A stretch of 64,000 nucleotides of DNA from Cryptomeria japonica. Lineage: Eukaryota; Streptophyta; Pinopsida; Cupressales; Cupressaceae. The stretch's first letter is position 1; each line of letters opens with the position of its first letter. The position numbers and the translations under genes are program-made. Below are positions 40,139 through 51,402 of this stretch, in pieces. Location of the stretch: NCBI RefSeq assembly GCF_030272615.1, contig NC_081415.1, forward strand, positions 231,128,303-231,192,302, given 5' to 3'. The notes under the pieces are model-generated. The model was given only the letters and a program-made list of their open reading frames with translations. It had not been told where the DNA came from and searched no databases.

Positions 40139-41389
40139 CTACAGGTGTTTTCTGAATCCTTGGAAAGGCGGGTGATACAGGAATAATGATACTTTCCAAG
40201 AAGAGATCATAAAATTGTCCCAAGAAGAGAACTCTAAATTCATGTTAAAATATTTTTGGACATGAGCATTAACTTGCTCAATAATACTTCTTTCCAAAAT
40301 CCCAAGAACAACCGATAAATCCGATGAGTCACATCTAAAAATGTGCTTGTTTCTTTCCCACCAAATGGCCCATATGACTGAAGAGGGAATTATAAACCAC
40401 AAACAAGCAAATAGAGAAGATGAATACAAAACTAGCCAAGACTAAAACATGTCCCATAAAGATAAAGGTAAAGGGAATGAAAGAGATAACTTTTGTAGGA
40501 CAAAATGCCAACAACTACTCGCAAACTCACAATGAAGAAAAAGATGATTGACATCTTCAAGAGCTTTACCACATAAGACACAAGAAAAGGAGGCTGCAAT
40601 ATTAAATTTGACTAAATGATCACTAGTCAAAATTCTATTTTGCAACGCGAGCCAGGAAAAAACACCAGCTTTAGGTAATACTAAGTTATTCCAATAGAAC
40701 AAAAAGGCACGATGAGAAACATTTTGATTGGCCATTTGTTGAACAACAAAATATCCTTCTTTAACAGAGTAGTTTCCCGATTTAGAAGGGCACCAAATAA
40801 GTTGATCTTTGATGTTAGAAAGGAAAGCCACTCGGTCTTGCAAAATAGATTTAAAATTTTGAATTTCCTGCCAGGACAATGGCAGGGTAGAGGGATCCTT
40901 CCATGAGACCTTGTGAGAAAACAAATCAACACTATCTACATAATCAACCAATCTAACTCCCCATGATTGAGAAAGAACAACTAAAACAGAAGCAAGAGAA
41001 TCATGCTGTGAAAGAGGGGGAAAGCCATTCCAGGAGTCTTTCCAAAAAAGAATATTCTCCCCCGAATGGACCTGCCAGGAGAGAAAATTAGAGACCACTT
41101 CCCTACATGAGATCATAAAGTTCCAAATAGCAGACCCCTGTGGATGATTAGAAATTGTGAAGATCCTAGCAGGGTTCTGGGAATCCAAATACTTAGCCTA
41201 CATAATTTGGCACCACAAAGATTGGGGCTTAGTATACATAGACCAAACTAGTTTTCCCCCAAAACCCCTATTTCTTTTAGATAAGTCATGAATCCCAGCA
41301 CCACCAACTTTCTTGGAAAGAGACATCTTGGTCAAAGAAATCAGTGGAATTTTCTAATCTTCTATCATGTTATTTTTCCAAAGAAAAGA
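40139..41389 (-). pseudogene. L1-b RT connector and zf-RVT zinc-binding domain
   Basis: Open 41188-40442 (248 codons). VHSGENILFWKDSWNG and SWGVRLVDYVD are connector; LIWCPSKSGNYSVKEGY, NLVLPKAGVFSWLALQNRIL, FSCVLCGKALEDVNHLFLHC form the zf-RVT domain with its Cys and His ligands kept. It continues in the same frame to 40139 (IIPSSVIWAIWWERNKHIF). Stops at 40442-40444 and near 41202 and 41349. Confidence 0.87.
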
Positions 41390-42445
41390 TCAAATAATCT
41401 TTTCAATTTGGGAGATGACTGATCTAGGAGCTTGAAGAACTAAGATATAGTAATTGGGAATGGCAGATAAGACTGTTTTAATGAGAAGTATCCTACCTGA
41501 AAGAGACAACCACCTAGCCTTCCAAATAGAAATACGAGATTTAAGTCTCTCAATAACCGAATTCCAAAAAGAAGACTTAGTAGATCCCATAAAGAAAGGA
41601 ATCCTCAAATAGGTAGAAGGAAGAGAGTCTACTAGGAAACCTAAGATATTCACAAGTCTATCAGCCACCAACTGAGGAGTATTAAAAATGAAGATCTTGG
41701 ATTTATGGGGGCTAATCTGTTGGCCAGATCCAGCAGTATAAGTATCCAAAATAAATTTAATATGAGTAGCCTCTTGGATAGAAGAAGACCCAAATAAAAG
41801 TGTATCATCGGCAAAAAGGTTATGAGTGATTGACATATCAAAGTTAGGAATTAATACCCCTTGCCAAAAGCCCAGATTCCTTTGCTTAATAACCAATCGA
41901 CTAAAAGCTTCTGCCATAATGATAAATAAGAAAGGAGATAAAGGATCTCCTTGTCTAACACCTTGGGTTGAAGAAAAGTATCCAGAGGGAGCTCCATTAA
42001 TGATGACAGAAAATGAAGCAATAGAAATACAACTCTTGATCCATTTACACCAGCTCTCAGAGAAACCAAATTTTCTCAAAACTTTGAGCAAAAAAGCCCA
42101 GCAAACTTTATCATAAGCTTTCATCATATCAAGTTTGACCACAAAAGCTGGGATATTGGACGTATTTATGGAATGTAAAGTTTCATGAGCAACAATTGCT
42201 CCCTCATGAGTTTCTCAACCCAAAACAAAACCTCCTTGTTGAGGAGAGATGATATGAGGAAGGAGAATTTTAAGTCTTAAATAAATAGCCTTTGTGAAGA
42301 TTTTGTAAATAGAGTTGCACAAAGAAATGGGTCTAAATTCAGCAAAAGTTTGGGGATTCTTAGATTTCGGGATAAGGGCAATATAAGTGATGTTAAATTT
42401 TTTTAGGATATACCCACCCCTCCTAGACTCTTCCAAAGCCATTAA
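41390..42445 (-). pseudogene. L1-b reverse transcriptase
   Basis: 42442-41390 in one frame with a single TGA at 42215-42217 (reading GGFVLG-stop, where the family has Arg). Motifs: YIALIPKSKNP, FRPISLCNSIYKIFTK, KLDMMKAYDKVCWAFL (motif A Asp), GVRQGDPLSPFLFIIMAEAF, the catalytic box HNLFADDTLLFGSSS and STYLRIPFFMGSTKSSFW. The RT active site is intact. Confidence 0.92.
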
Positions 42446-43100
42446 TAAGTCAAAACCAATAAAATCCCAACATTTCTAAAAGAACAAGATAGTAAACCCA
42501 TCAGGACCCGGAGCTTTGTCAGGGGCCATGGAAAAAACAACAGAATGAATCTCATCTAAAGAAAAAGGCCTCATAAGAAAGTCATTATCCTCATGGGAAA
42601 CAAGGGAGGGGATAGAATCTAAAATCAAATCCACATGATGATCCATGGAGGAAGAAGAAAAAGGAGATAACAATTCCTTAAAAAAAGACACCCCCTCCTC
42701 TCTAATCTGCTGATCTGAATTAAGGACATAACCAGACTTAGAATCCTTAATACTAAAAATTGTAGAAGCAGCTCTTTTAAGCTTGGCTTCAGCTTGAAAG
42801 AAGGCAGTATTCCTGTCGCCTTCTTTAAGCCAAATCTCACGAGACTTTTGTTGCCAATAGATTTCAACCCTGGAGCAAAGGATCTCCTAGTAAGCTTGCA
42901 ATTTCTTTTGAGCATCATTAGTGGAGGAATTAGTGCCATGTCTAATAATCTCCTCATTAACAACCTTCAAATCATTGGCAACTGCCTCTTTTTCATGAAA
43001 AATATTCCTAAAGACCAATTTATTCCAAGCCATAATTTGAGATTTCACGAATTTCAGTTTGGAATAAAACTGGAACATCTTAGTCCCTTTGCAAAAATTA
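42446..43100 (-). pseudogene. L1-b ORF2 linker before RT
   Basis: KFVKSQIMAWNKLVFRNIF (about 43055-43000), WLKEGDRNTAFFQAEAKLK (about 42830), and then SFFKELLSPF and FSMAPDKAPGPDGFTILFF (42691-42476), which leads into RT motif 0. Same frame throughout with TAG at 42887-42889 and 42476-42478. The truncation point is near 43100, just 5' of this linker, so the endonuclease is missing. Confidence 0.85.
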
Positions 43101-43470
43101 ATGTAGGGCATGTTTATGCAATTATTTCAGATGAAGAAAATGAAGAACAAATAGATTATTATTTCTTTTATTGTGTTGAAGAAAAAATTAAATTAGAGGT
43201 TGCTATCATAGATGGAGAAGACATTTAGTATCCAATAGGATCAATGAAGAATTTTTATGTGTGTTTATTTGAGGATTTTGAAACACATCTAGGAAGAATC
43301 TTCATTATTCTAACCTTGTTGTGCCATCAAATATTCAATTGATCAAATATGGGGATAGACCATTGAATAAGAACTTATGAATTTTTTGTGAATCTAACCA
43401 TGGGGTATTACTTGACATAGTAAAGAGTAGAGTAGATATGCATGGTTTGTTAGATTGAATTGGTTGAATC
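43101..43470 (+). pseudogene. Short coding relic of unknown function
   Basis: Plus-strand coding texture in two frames. First about 43105-43230, HVYAIISDEENEEQIDYYFF, CVEEKIKLEVAIIDGEDI, ended by a TAG read as Gln in YPIGSM. After a frame change, about 43310-43460: SNLVVPSNIQLIKYGDRPLN, IFCESNHGVLLDIVKSRVDM. I cannot name the family. It abuts the 5' end of L1-b and may have been cut by it. Confidence 0.45.
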
Positions 43471-46400
43471 ACTCTTAGCTTTTATCTAGTTTAGAAGTGT
43501 TCTTTTTACTTTTTAATTTATTTAATTATTTTATTGACTTCTTAAAATATAGATTAGTGGTGTAAAACAAGCTCATGTATCTTCTCATCATTTCTTTTAG
43601 AGTCTTATTTTGACTATTAAATGATTTTTTATTGCAAATGAAAGAAGGGTAGTCAAGGTAATATGATGTTGATCTAGAACCATGGGGACCCTTGAAGATT
43701 CTAAATTTTTAATACATATACCTTGTCATACCTACAAAATTGAAGCTAGAAATGGTCAAATTGATTATAAATTAAAAAAACTCTGTAATATCAATCTTAT
43801 TGAAGTTGATCCCTCAACCCTATAGCTCTTGAGGATTGGATGCAATCAAACATTTGTCACATGCAAAGAGAAAAATAGGATATGGAGACCAAAATCTTGA
43901 TCTAAATCTAATTTGTATATATGTACAACTAAATTTTTTTGTAAGAGTTGGAAAAAATCATTAGAAAAAATTGAAAATACTTTGTACTTGAGGAAATAAA
44001 GAAATATTTTCTAATTGATTTTAGTCGACATAGTTGACCAAGTGAGGTTTTTGTACTTAATATTGATATATTCTTATAAAAATGTTCCTATATAACCACT
44101 AAGTTCTTCAAAACATGCTAATATGTTTATTTGTCAAATCATGTAATACAAACACAATGAATAAGAGCTAATCAAACAAAATGGATAACCAAAAATTCTT
44201 ATCTTATGGGAACCCTATATGATAAAGAATGTCGTATTAGATATGATGTAACATGGAAAATGGATCCTTACTAGCCTTTTTTCATATTTGAACCTAATTT
44301 TATGATATTTTGATAAATAGCTAGAGATTCAAGTAACAAAAAACATGTTAGTATCGTTTATAGATAGTTAAAGTTAGATGTAAGAAAAATAATCGTAGGT
44401 GTTGTGAATTTTTCTTTAATCCTTGTAAAATGATTTCCCATTTATAAGTGATGTTTATCCCTTACTACAAATATTTAATGGCTTAATTACCTCATCTTTG
44501 TATATTCTACACTTTCCCTTATTTCCCTTACATCTCACAACCTATATCTCAAATATCTAAAATGGCCACCAATCATCTTTATATTAGCTCATCCTCTGTC
44601 TTACAAATGTATGTCATATATTTAACATTTTCTTTTCTATTTTATAAAATTAAATGTGAATTTATATCCTATGTCAACTTAACATGCACTTTTCCACTTG
44701 TTCTCACCTTGAACTATTTTTAAAATATATAATTAGAGCCTCATTTATCCCTCTACATAATTTCAATGTTATCATATTGTTGAATATTTCAAGTCTTCAA
44801 ACATTATCATCTTGCGATATCATAGATTTAAACTTTTAAGTCTGATTTCATAATCATTTTAGATATGTGTTGTTACTTTTGTGTTATCTTTTTTCTCTCT
44901 TCCTTTGATTTTGTTATGCTTTCCCTTCCTCCTTACATTTTCTTAAAGGTTTCATCGTCTTGTTATACTTTCCCCTTATCAATATATTTCCTTCTATATA
45001 CAACCCTACACCATTTATCAATTGTTTTGTTATCACGTGATCCTCAATTTCCTTCTCTTATCATCCTTTTAAACTCCCAGTTTCCTATTAACCCCTTTGT
45101 GTCTAGATTATGACTAGTGATTTATGTGTTCATATACATTCTTATCATATTTATTATATATCTAAATACATGTTTAGATACCCAATTGAGGCTAATTGAG
45201 ATAATTTTCCCTTTAATCTTTCCATTTTGCTAGGTTTTTACATAAGAATGTGTATACATCTCAAATATTGGAAATTTATGCATCTCTAAGTAATTGGTTA
45301 TTATGAAAAGGGCCTAAAATATGTGTATGAACATTTCCTAAAAATATTAGCCATATTTAGCACAGGTCAATTGTGCCCCCTAGGTCAATATTTCTCCACC
45401 TAGCAAAAAAAATTTAATTTCAAATCAACATTCTTCCAGCCCCACAAAATTGACCCTATCTTGAAAAAAGTCTCATTTATCATTGATTTGTACTCATTGT
45501 CTTCTTTTTTTTTATTTCCTAGTGACCATGCATTCCTCATCTTCCTCCTCAATCCATGTCAACTTTCTCGATTTTCTTTCTTGTCATAATCTCTTCTTCA
45601 CCAAGGCTCATATCCTTGTATTCCTAAATAATGCATTGTCTCTCAATTCCAATGATCTTGTTCCCTCCTATCACACCGATCATCCTTAATTTCCTCTATT
45701 ACATAACTACCATCTCAATTTTATTGATCCCCTTAATATAAGGTTACATAAACATTTATACTCTTCTCTAATACTTCATTTGATCTCATCATTGGTTCCA
45801 CCTTATTTTCTTTAAAAATGATAATCCATATTTTAATACATGTAATAAAAGTAATAATGTTGGTGTTTTCATAAATACCACATTGCATCCATGTTATGAT
45901 AAACATCATATGCTTCTTCTCCTTCTAATAATTATTGTTTTATACAAGTAATTTATCCTTCCTCCCTTTTGGTAATACTTTTCATTTTGTCTAATGGAGA
46001 GATTAAAAGTAAAAATAAGCATGGAATATATTAAAAAAAAATTATGATAATCCTAATAAGTGAATTAAATCACACATTAAAAAAATATATTAATATAATA
46101 TCATGTGAGAAGAAGTCATGTTTCTCAATTTTCTTATTCGACTAGATTGAAAATATTAGAAAAGGAAATAAATAATCTTCTTATTGGACTCCTATCCACA
46201 TAGTTTTCTAACCCAAAAAAATTGAATTGAGGTTTATAATTTATATGAAAAGTCATAGAGGGAATAATCTAGTTCTTAGTTTAATTGATACAAATATGAG
46301 CATGTTCTAATAGACATATAATGAATATTAATTTTGCCTTATTAGGAATTGTGAATATTTAATGCCCTGAATCCATGAATATTTTAGAGGAAAAGGATAA

Positions 46401-46493
46401 GTAGTATGTCAAACAAATGAATATTGAGGAGTATATCCAATATCAATTTGATCAACTCAACAATGTTTCACAAAGCCAACAACAAATATATTC
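43471..46493. other. AT-rich intergenic stretch, nothing identified
   Basis: About 3 kb of AT-rich, pyrimidine-leaning sequence. Small open frames (for example 44865-45113 and 45483-45689) are low-complexity Ser/Phe/Leu readings without conserved motifs. I see no LTR ends, PBS, tandem array or RNA gene. Confidence 0.45.
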
Positions 46494-47210
46494 TATAGAT
46501 ACCTAAAATTAATTAAATCAATATTTAATTAATTTAAGATTGTCGACATAATTAATTGATTAAATTGTGTTATCCTTATTCTTCTTAGTGTTAATTAAAT
46601 CTAATTTAATTAATCCTGTCACTATTGTCCAATAATTAATTTATCAAATAAATTAATTATTCCCCTAATCTTCTAAAGTCCCTCCAATAATAGTTTCCTC
46701 TAAACCCACTCAGTTAATTAATTTTAATTAATTAACCTATTCATGTGATTCCTACAAACCACTTTTCCTAATCCCACTCAACCTAATTAATCCTTTTAAA
46801 ATCTCTCATAATCATGCTTATCATTATTTCTCCAATTTTAAATTCCCACTCATGTCACATCAACATTGAGCCTCTCAAAGAAATTCAAATTTCTTTGAAT
46901 CCCTTATTTTGGAATTTTTAATTCCTCATTTTGCAATTCAAATTTCCTTTCCCCCCTCTTCTCAAGGAATTTTATATTCCTGTTTATTTTCCTAAGGCAT
47001 CTTTGATCCACACCTTCTATTTTAAATCAATCTCAACCCTTCATGATCAAATCAATCTTGGCCCTTCTTTGGCCTCCTCCAATCTATAAATTGGAGGATC
47101 ATTTCCTCACAAAAGGATCCACTTCCTCTATAGCATTCTCATGATGCCCATTTCTCTTCTATCATCTTCCTTCAATCTTCCAATCCAAATCCATCCCAAT
47201 ATCCTATCAA
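46494..47210 (+). repeat. NA-2 5' LTR, part matched by the 3' LTR
   Basis: Matches 60487-61239 along its length, with differences including one extra copy of a short CCTTCATGATCAAATCAATC unit in the right LTR. It contains many TTAATTAA-type words. A TATA-like TCTATAAATTGG lies at 47090-47101, so the RNA start would be about 47120. The LTR probably extends further right (U5), but the 3' copy ends here. Confidence 0.8.
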
Positions 47211-47495
47211 ATCAAATCCCTCTTGTTGAGAAAAGGAGAGCAATCCACATCCCCATCAAGGACAGATCCAATCAAGTGAGGATGGGGTGCATTCTTCACT
47301 TCACCGAAGGTCTAATCCGAAGGAGAAGGCAAGATACTAAGGTATAAGTGGTTTATTATATGTTTGAATATTTTATTTGAATACTAACCACTAAATCTTA
47401 CATTTTCTCATTTCCCCTCTTCATTCTAGCACGCCCTGTGGGACCCACATCCTTAGAATTTAATCTTTTTTGGAGTTTTTTCGAGTTTTTTTCTC
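47211..47495 (+). other. NA-2 probable R/U5 and leader with an intron-like segment
   Basis: Downstream of the putative TATA. An ATG frame runs 47141-47347. From 47342 to 47429 lies a stretch with a strong donor (AAG/GTATAAG) and a pyrimidine-rich acceptor (CCCCTCTTCATTCTAG/C), which could be an 88-bp intron. Near 47499, AGGTGTCAGAAC resembles the start of the TGGTGTCAGAA primer sites I associate with tRNA-Leu. All of this is inference. Confidence 0.35.
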
Positions 47496-48945
47496 GTAGG
47501 TGTCAGAACAGAGCGAGCGACTGCAAACTAGCATGACCACCATGGGATCAATGTGAGTGTCACCTAATTTGGCGCATGCACGCACACTTTAGCGCATGGG
47601 ATGGGAGTTTGAAAATTTTAACCCACCCTTTTGCAAGTTTGTAGAACAGTGTGAGCATCACAAAATCAATGCATCTGCCTACAATGTCATCTCATTCATT
47701 CTCCTCTCTTCCATTCTTCCATCTTCTATTTTTATTCCAGAATTAGTACTTAAAACACACTAAAAAGCATAATTTAAAAAAAAAAAAAAAATAGTTAATT
47801 TTGTATTTAGCTATCTTTTTTTGTTACGAAACTATCGCTTTAGCGTGAGCACTTTGCGAATAGCACAGGCGCTCTAGAAGAATCTCGCCCATTTTTTAAT
47901 TTTTTAAATTTCAAATTTTTGGTTGTACTAACTTGCTTCAGCGTGAGCGCACCTTCTTAAGTGCGACCGCCATCTGAACAGTGTGTCAGCCCCAGGTATA
48001 TTCTGCATTTGTTTGAATTTTGTGCTTTTCTATATTTCTCTTTTTGGACCCCCTCTAGTGCATATGCATGTGTTTCAGCACCTACGTAGGCACTTCAACG
48101 CAGGTGTCTGTAGAACAATGCGAGATTTGTTTCTACAGAATTTTGTCTATTAATCAAATTTTTGAGTTTTATAGGTCCTTCCCAAGCAGTCAAAGACATG
48201 ATAAAAACTAATAATCTGATTTTCTACAGGTTGCCTAAGGAAATCCAACCAAAACATTGTATTTTTTTTAATATTTTTATTCTAGGCACCTAGCTCTAAT
48301 TAGGGGTAAAAGAACATCTACTTGAAGTGTTTGAGAAAAGTGTGAAAGTAGAAGAGTATGCTCTTGTCTATCTAGACAATCGGAAATCCAGACCTTTGGC
48401 ACTTTTCTAGCTTGTTGTGTGCTTTCCCTTAGCAGGTCTGCCCTCATGATTTGCTTAGGCATTGGTGAGAGGGGAATGACCCAAGTGAGTATGGCTAAAA
48501 CCCAAGCATTCCAACTCACTATAATAAATAGGCCACTTAGGATGAAAATTCTGGAGGACGGAGCTATTTGAGAGTTCACTCTCATATTGAGCACTTTGTA
48601 GGGCCCCTTAAGGTCTCAATCACGCTTGTGTGTCTACATCTTGCTTAGTACTTTGTAGGGCTATAGGCCTCAATCGCCCTTGTGCGACTACAAGGAGTAG
48701 TCTTCAAACAAAAATCCATACTAAAAACCCTAGGAATAGAAGCCACCTGGTTCACCTCTCAAAGGTGGATAATCTTTGTGCAAGGGAGATAGTAACTCCC
48801 CCAAGAGACTTGTCATATCATGCCCCCATTAGCATTTGGAGTTGGCTAATACGGTGCTGATAATCCTTTGCGTGACACTCAGCAGTTGTATTTTGATTAG
48901 CTTTTGGGTGTGTATGTGATTCAACAAGCAAAGGTTTTCCTCCTC
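47496..48945 (+). other. NA-2 leader with scattered GTGAGC-type motifs
   Basis: Non-coding. Short related words recur: GAGCGAGCGAC (47510), GAACAGTGTGAGC (47643), AGCGTGAGCAC (47843), AGCGTGAGCGC (47941), GAACAGTGTGTCAG (47977), GAACAATGCGAG (48113). A poly-A of 15 lies near 47776. A diverged duplication around CTTTGTAGGG (48594 and 48652) also repeats the following CTCAATC-CTTGTG-CTACA. No protein recognised. Confidence 0.5.
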
Positions 48946-50166
48946 TATTAGATAGTTCAAATGACTGGAAGACAACTAGGAGGGGGGGTGAATCAGTTGT
49001 CATAGATTACCAGAAGCATTTAGCAATTAAACTTTAATACCAGAACCCAAAACAATAATACCAACATAGTAGTTAATCCAATGAAGTATAAACAATAATC
49101 ACAAAATAGAAATCCATTCACACAACACCAAGATTTATACGTGGAAAACCCGATAAAGGGAAAAACCACGATGGGAAGCCTACCCACAGTCAAACAATAC
49201 TTTTGTAGTGAGTATATGAATTACAATGAAGGGGACTACACTTGCAGGAAGGAAAATAGCCTAGAGCACACTGCTCATCACAAAAGGAGTCTCACTGACT
49301 ACATACAAATCTAGAATACAATCCGGAGAAGTGTTGAACTACAAAAGATAACATCTCCTATGCCAGAGTACAGTTTCAGTTAAGCTCAATACCGGAGGAC
49401 TAAATCCTCTTACAAAAACCCAATTCGATCTCCAATGATCGATCAACTCCTCTGCCTGAATGATATTACATTTATCTGCACATTACATTCCTTGACCATG
49501 ACCTCTTGCATTAACCATGATGATCTACAATGAGATCTTACATCTATATATACAATCCCTCGACCATAAACAATCAGGTCGGGCACCAAATAATAAATAA
49601 ATTACATAATTACAAACCATGTCGGCCTTAGGCCAAACAAATAATATCAACACATAAGACATCCTAAAAAATACATCAATAGGTCCTATCCACACATTAC
49701 ATTAATGTCGGTCCATAACCTAGATCAATTGAGACCAAGTATAGGTCCACACACTTCAACAATGATCTTCAAATGCCAAGTCTCGAACATGATCACCAAC
49801 AACATCTTGAAACTCCATCAGAAGTTGTACCAACACCACTTATGCAATTCATCAAAGATCTCCATCAAAAGCTTTGCCGATGAAACTCTCACCGAAACCA
49901 GAAACCAAGCTTCTAATAAAGCAGGATAGCATCCGATCACTAGACCAAAACCAACTGACCAAATATGAGTATAAGTATCATGAACAAGCCAATTCCATCA
50001 CCAGATTATACTAGAGCCTGTTGGATTATACCAAATCCAAGTCAACCAGAAACCACTCAACCTACTGGGACCAGAAGGGTGTCGATAAAGCATCCAAACA
50101 GATAGTGTTGACGTCAATGAAAAAACATCAATGCAACCCATAATCAATTCCACCAAATGCCCAACA
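48946..50166 (-). repeat. Copia-4 3' LTR
   Basis: 1221 bp, minus strand TGTTGGGCATTTGGTGG to TTTGAACTATCTAATA. TATATATAG (minus) at 49544-49552 is the TATA box. A full TGACGTCA palindrome at 50109-50116 is the only one among the copia LTRs here. Visible divergence from the 5' LTR points to an older insertion than NA-1. Confidence 0.93.
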
Positions 50167-50179
50167 ATCTCCTCCTTTC
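50167..50179 (-). other. Copia-4 polypurine tract
   Basis: GAAAGGAGGAGAT on the minus strand next to the 3' LTR, the family PPT with its G5 run broken by one A. Further purine tracts (CTCCCCCT on plus near 50295, 50344, 50425) follow in the 3' UTR. Confidence 0.8.
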
Positions 50180-50529
50180 GAATTGATGGCAACACTAGAT
50201 GTGAAAAATATCTAAGTAGCAAGAAATGACAAACAAGTCTCCCCTTGTGGAAGACAACAAACAAACAATATCTCTTACTTTTCATATTTCTCCCCTTTTG
50301 ACATTTATCATTTTCTTTCTTTAACTTTTCACATCAATATCTCTCCCCCTTTGACATCAATGCCACAAATCTGAGAGAAATATCAAAGCAAAAATATAAA
50401 CCTCTGAATCTCAAAGATGACTACTCCCCCTCAGCAGTAGCATCTCACATCAATACCGGAATGAATAATATTTCTGATAATGCATGTTGGACTGATGCCA
50501 AACCATATCAATGAAGTCTCTATCGAAGG

Positions 50530-51402
50530 GGCAAAAACCCCCAATCTATCTCTCAGGTACCCAAATGATTCCTTGGATAGCGATTTAGTGAAAATATCTG
50601 CAATCTACTCTTTAGTGTTCACATAAACTAGTCTAACTTCATTTGCTTCCACCTTCTCCTTCAAAAAGTTATACTTGATAGATATGTGCTTTGTCTTAGA
50701 ATGAAATATCGAATTCTTTGGTATATCAATAGAAGCAAAGTTATCATAGTGAATAACTACCGGTGCATCACAATCCACCTTTATATCCTTCAACATTTTC
50801 TTCATCCATAAAACTTGTGTACAGTTAGTAGCAGCAGCAACATACTCAGCTTCAGCAGTAGATAGAGAAGTACATGACTATTTCTTGTTGATCCATGAAA
50901 CCTTCTTTCCAAGAAAGAAAGCTCCACTGGAAGTGCTTTTCCGATCATCAACATCTCCAGCCCAATCAACATCTATATATGCATATAAAGTAAAATTATC
51001 ATCCTTAGAGTACCACAGGCCATATTTTGATGTACCTTGCAAGTATCTAAAAATCCTTTTCACCACCATCTCATGATTTTCTCTAGGATCACTCTGAAAT
51101 CTTGAAACAATACAAACAACATTCATAATGTCAGGCCGAGTCTGAGTCAAATAAAAAAGACCTTCAATCATAGATTTGTATCTTGTAGGATTTACCAGTG
51201 CAGAAACATCTTTTTTTGTCAATTTCTCACTTGTAACCATAGGTGTAATTAACGGTTTAGAGTCGCTCATACCAAATTTCTTCAATAATTCCTTAGCATA
51301 TTTAGTTTGACAGATAAAAATGCCTTTATCAGTCTGAGTAATTTGCAAACCTAAGAAAAAATTTATCCCACCAATCATAGACATCTCAAATTCTTTCTCC
51401 AT
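50530..51402 (-). pseudogene. pol: Copia-4 RNase H and RT C-terminus
   Basis: 51402-50878: FEMSMIGGINFFLGLQITQ, LTQTRPDIMNVVCIVSRF, AYIDVDWAGDVDDRKSTSS (Asp), ending at a TAG replacing Gln in NKKQSCTS. After this the same domain continues (Glu in STAEAEYVAAAT; VVIHYDNFASIDI; KHISIKYNFLKEK) to a TAG at 50605-50607 in NTKE-stop-IADIFTK. Acidic positions are kept. Ends near 50530. Confidence 0.88.

Larger units (their letters stand above)
38731..43100 (-). mobile_element. L1-b: 5'-truncated plant L1-type LINE
   Basis: Minus-strand LINE retaining the ORF2 linker, RT, zf-RVT and RNase H but no ORF1 and no recognisable endonuclease: a typical 5' truncation near 43100. The 3' end is an A-rich tail (minus AAAAAATAAATAAA, plus strand 38731-38744) after a 3' UTR. 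No target duplication was found by eye. Unlike L1-a, the ORF2 part keeps one frame for about 3.5 kb and is broken only by about nine stop codons. Confidence 0.88.

Noticed and set aside
44865-45689. Two small plus-strand frames in AT-rich DNA (44865-45113, 45483-45689)
   Set aside because: Leu/Ser/Phe-rich readings of pyrimidine-rich DNA, without motifs or conserved neighbours.
48277-48594. Minus-strand frame of 105 codons in the NA-2 leader
   Set aside because: Runs against element polarity, shows no motif, and lies in a non-coding leader.
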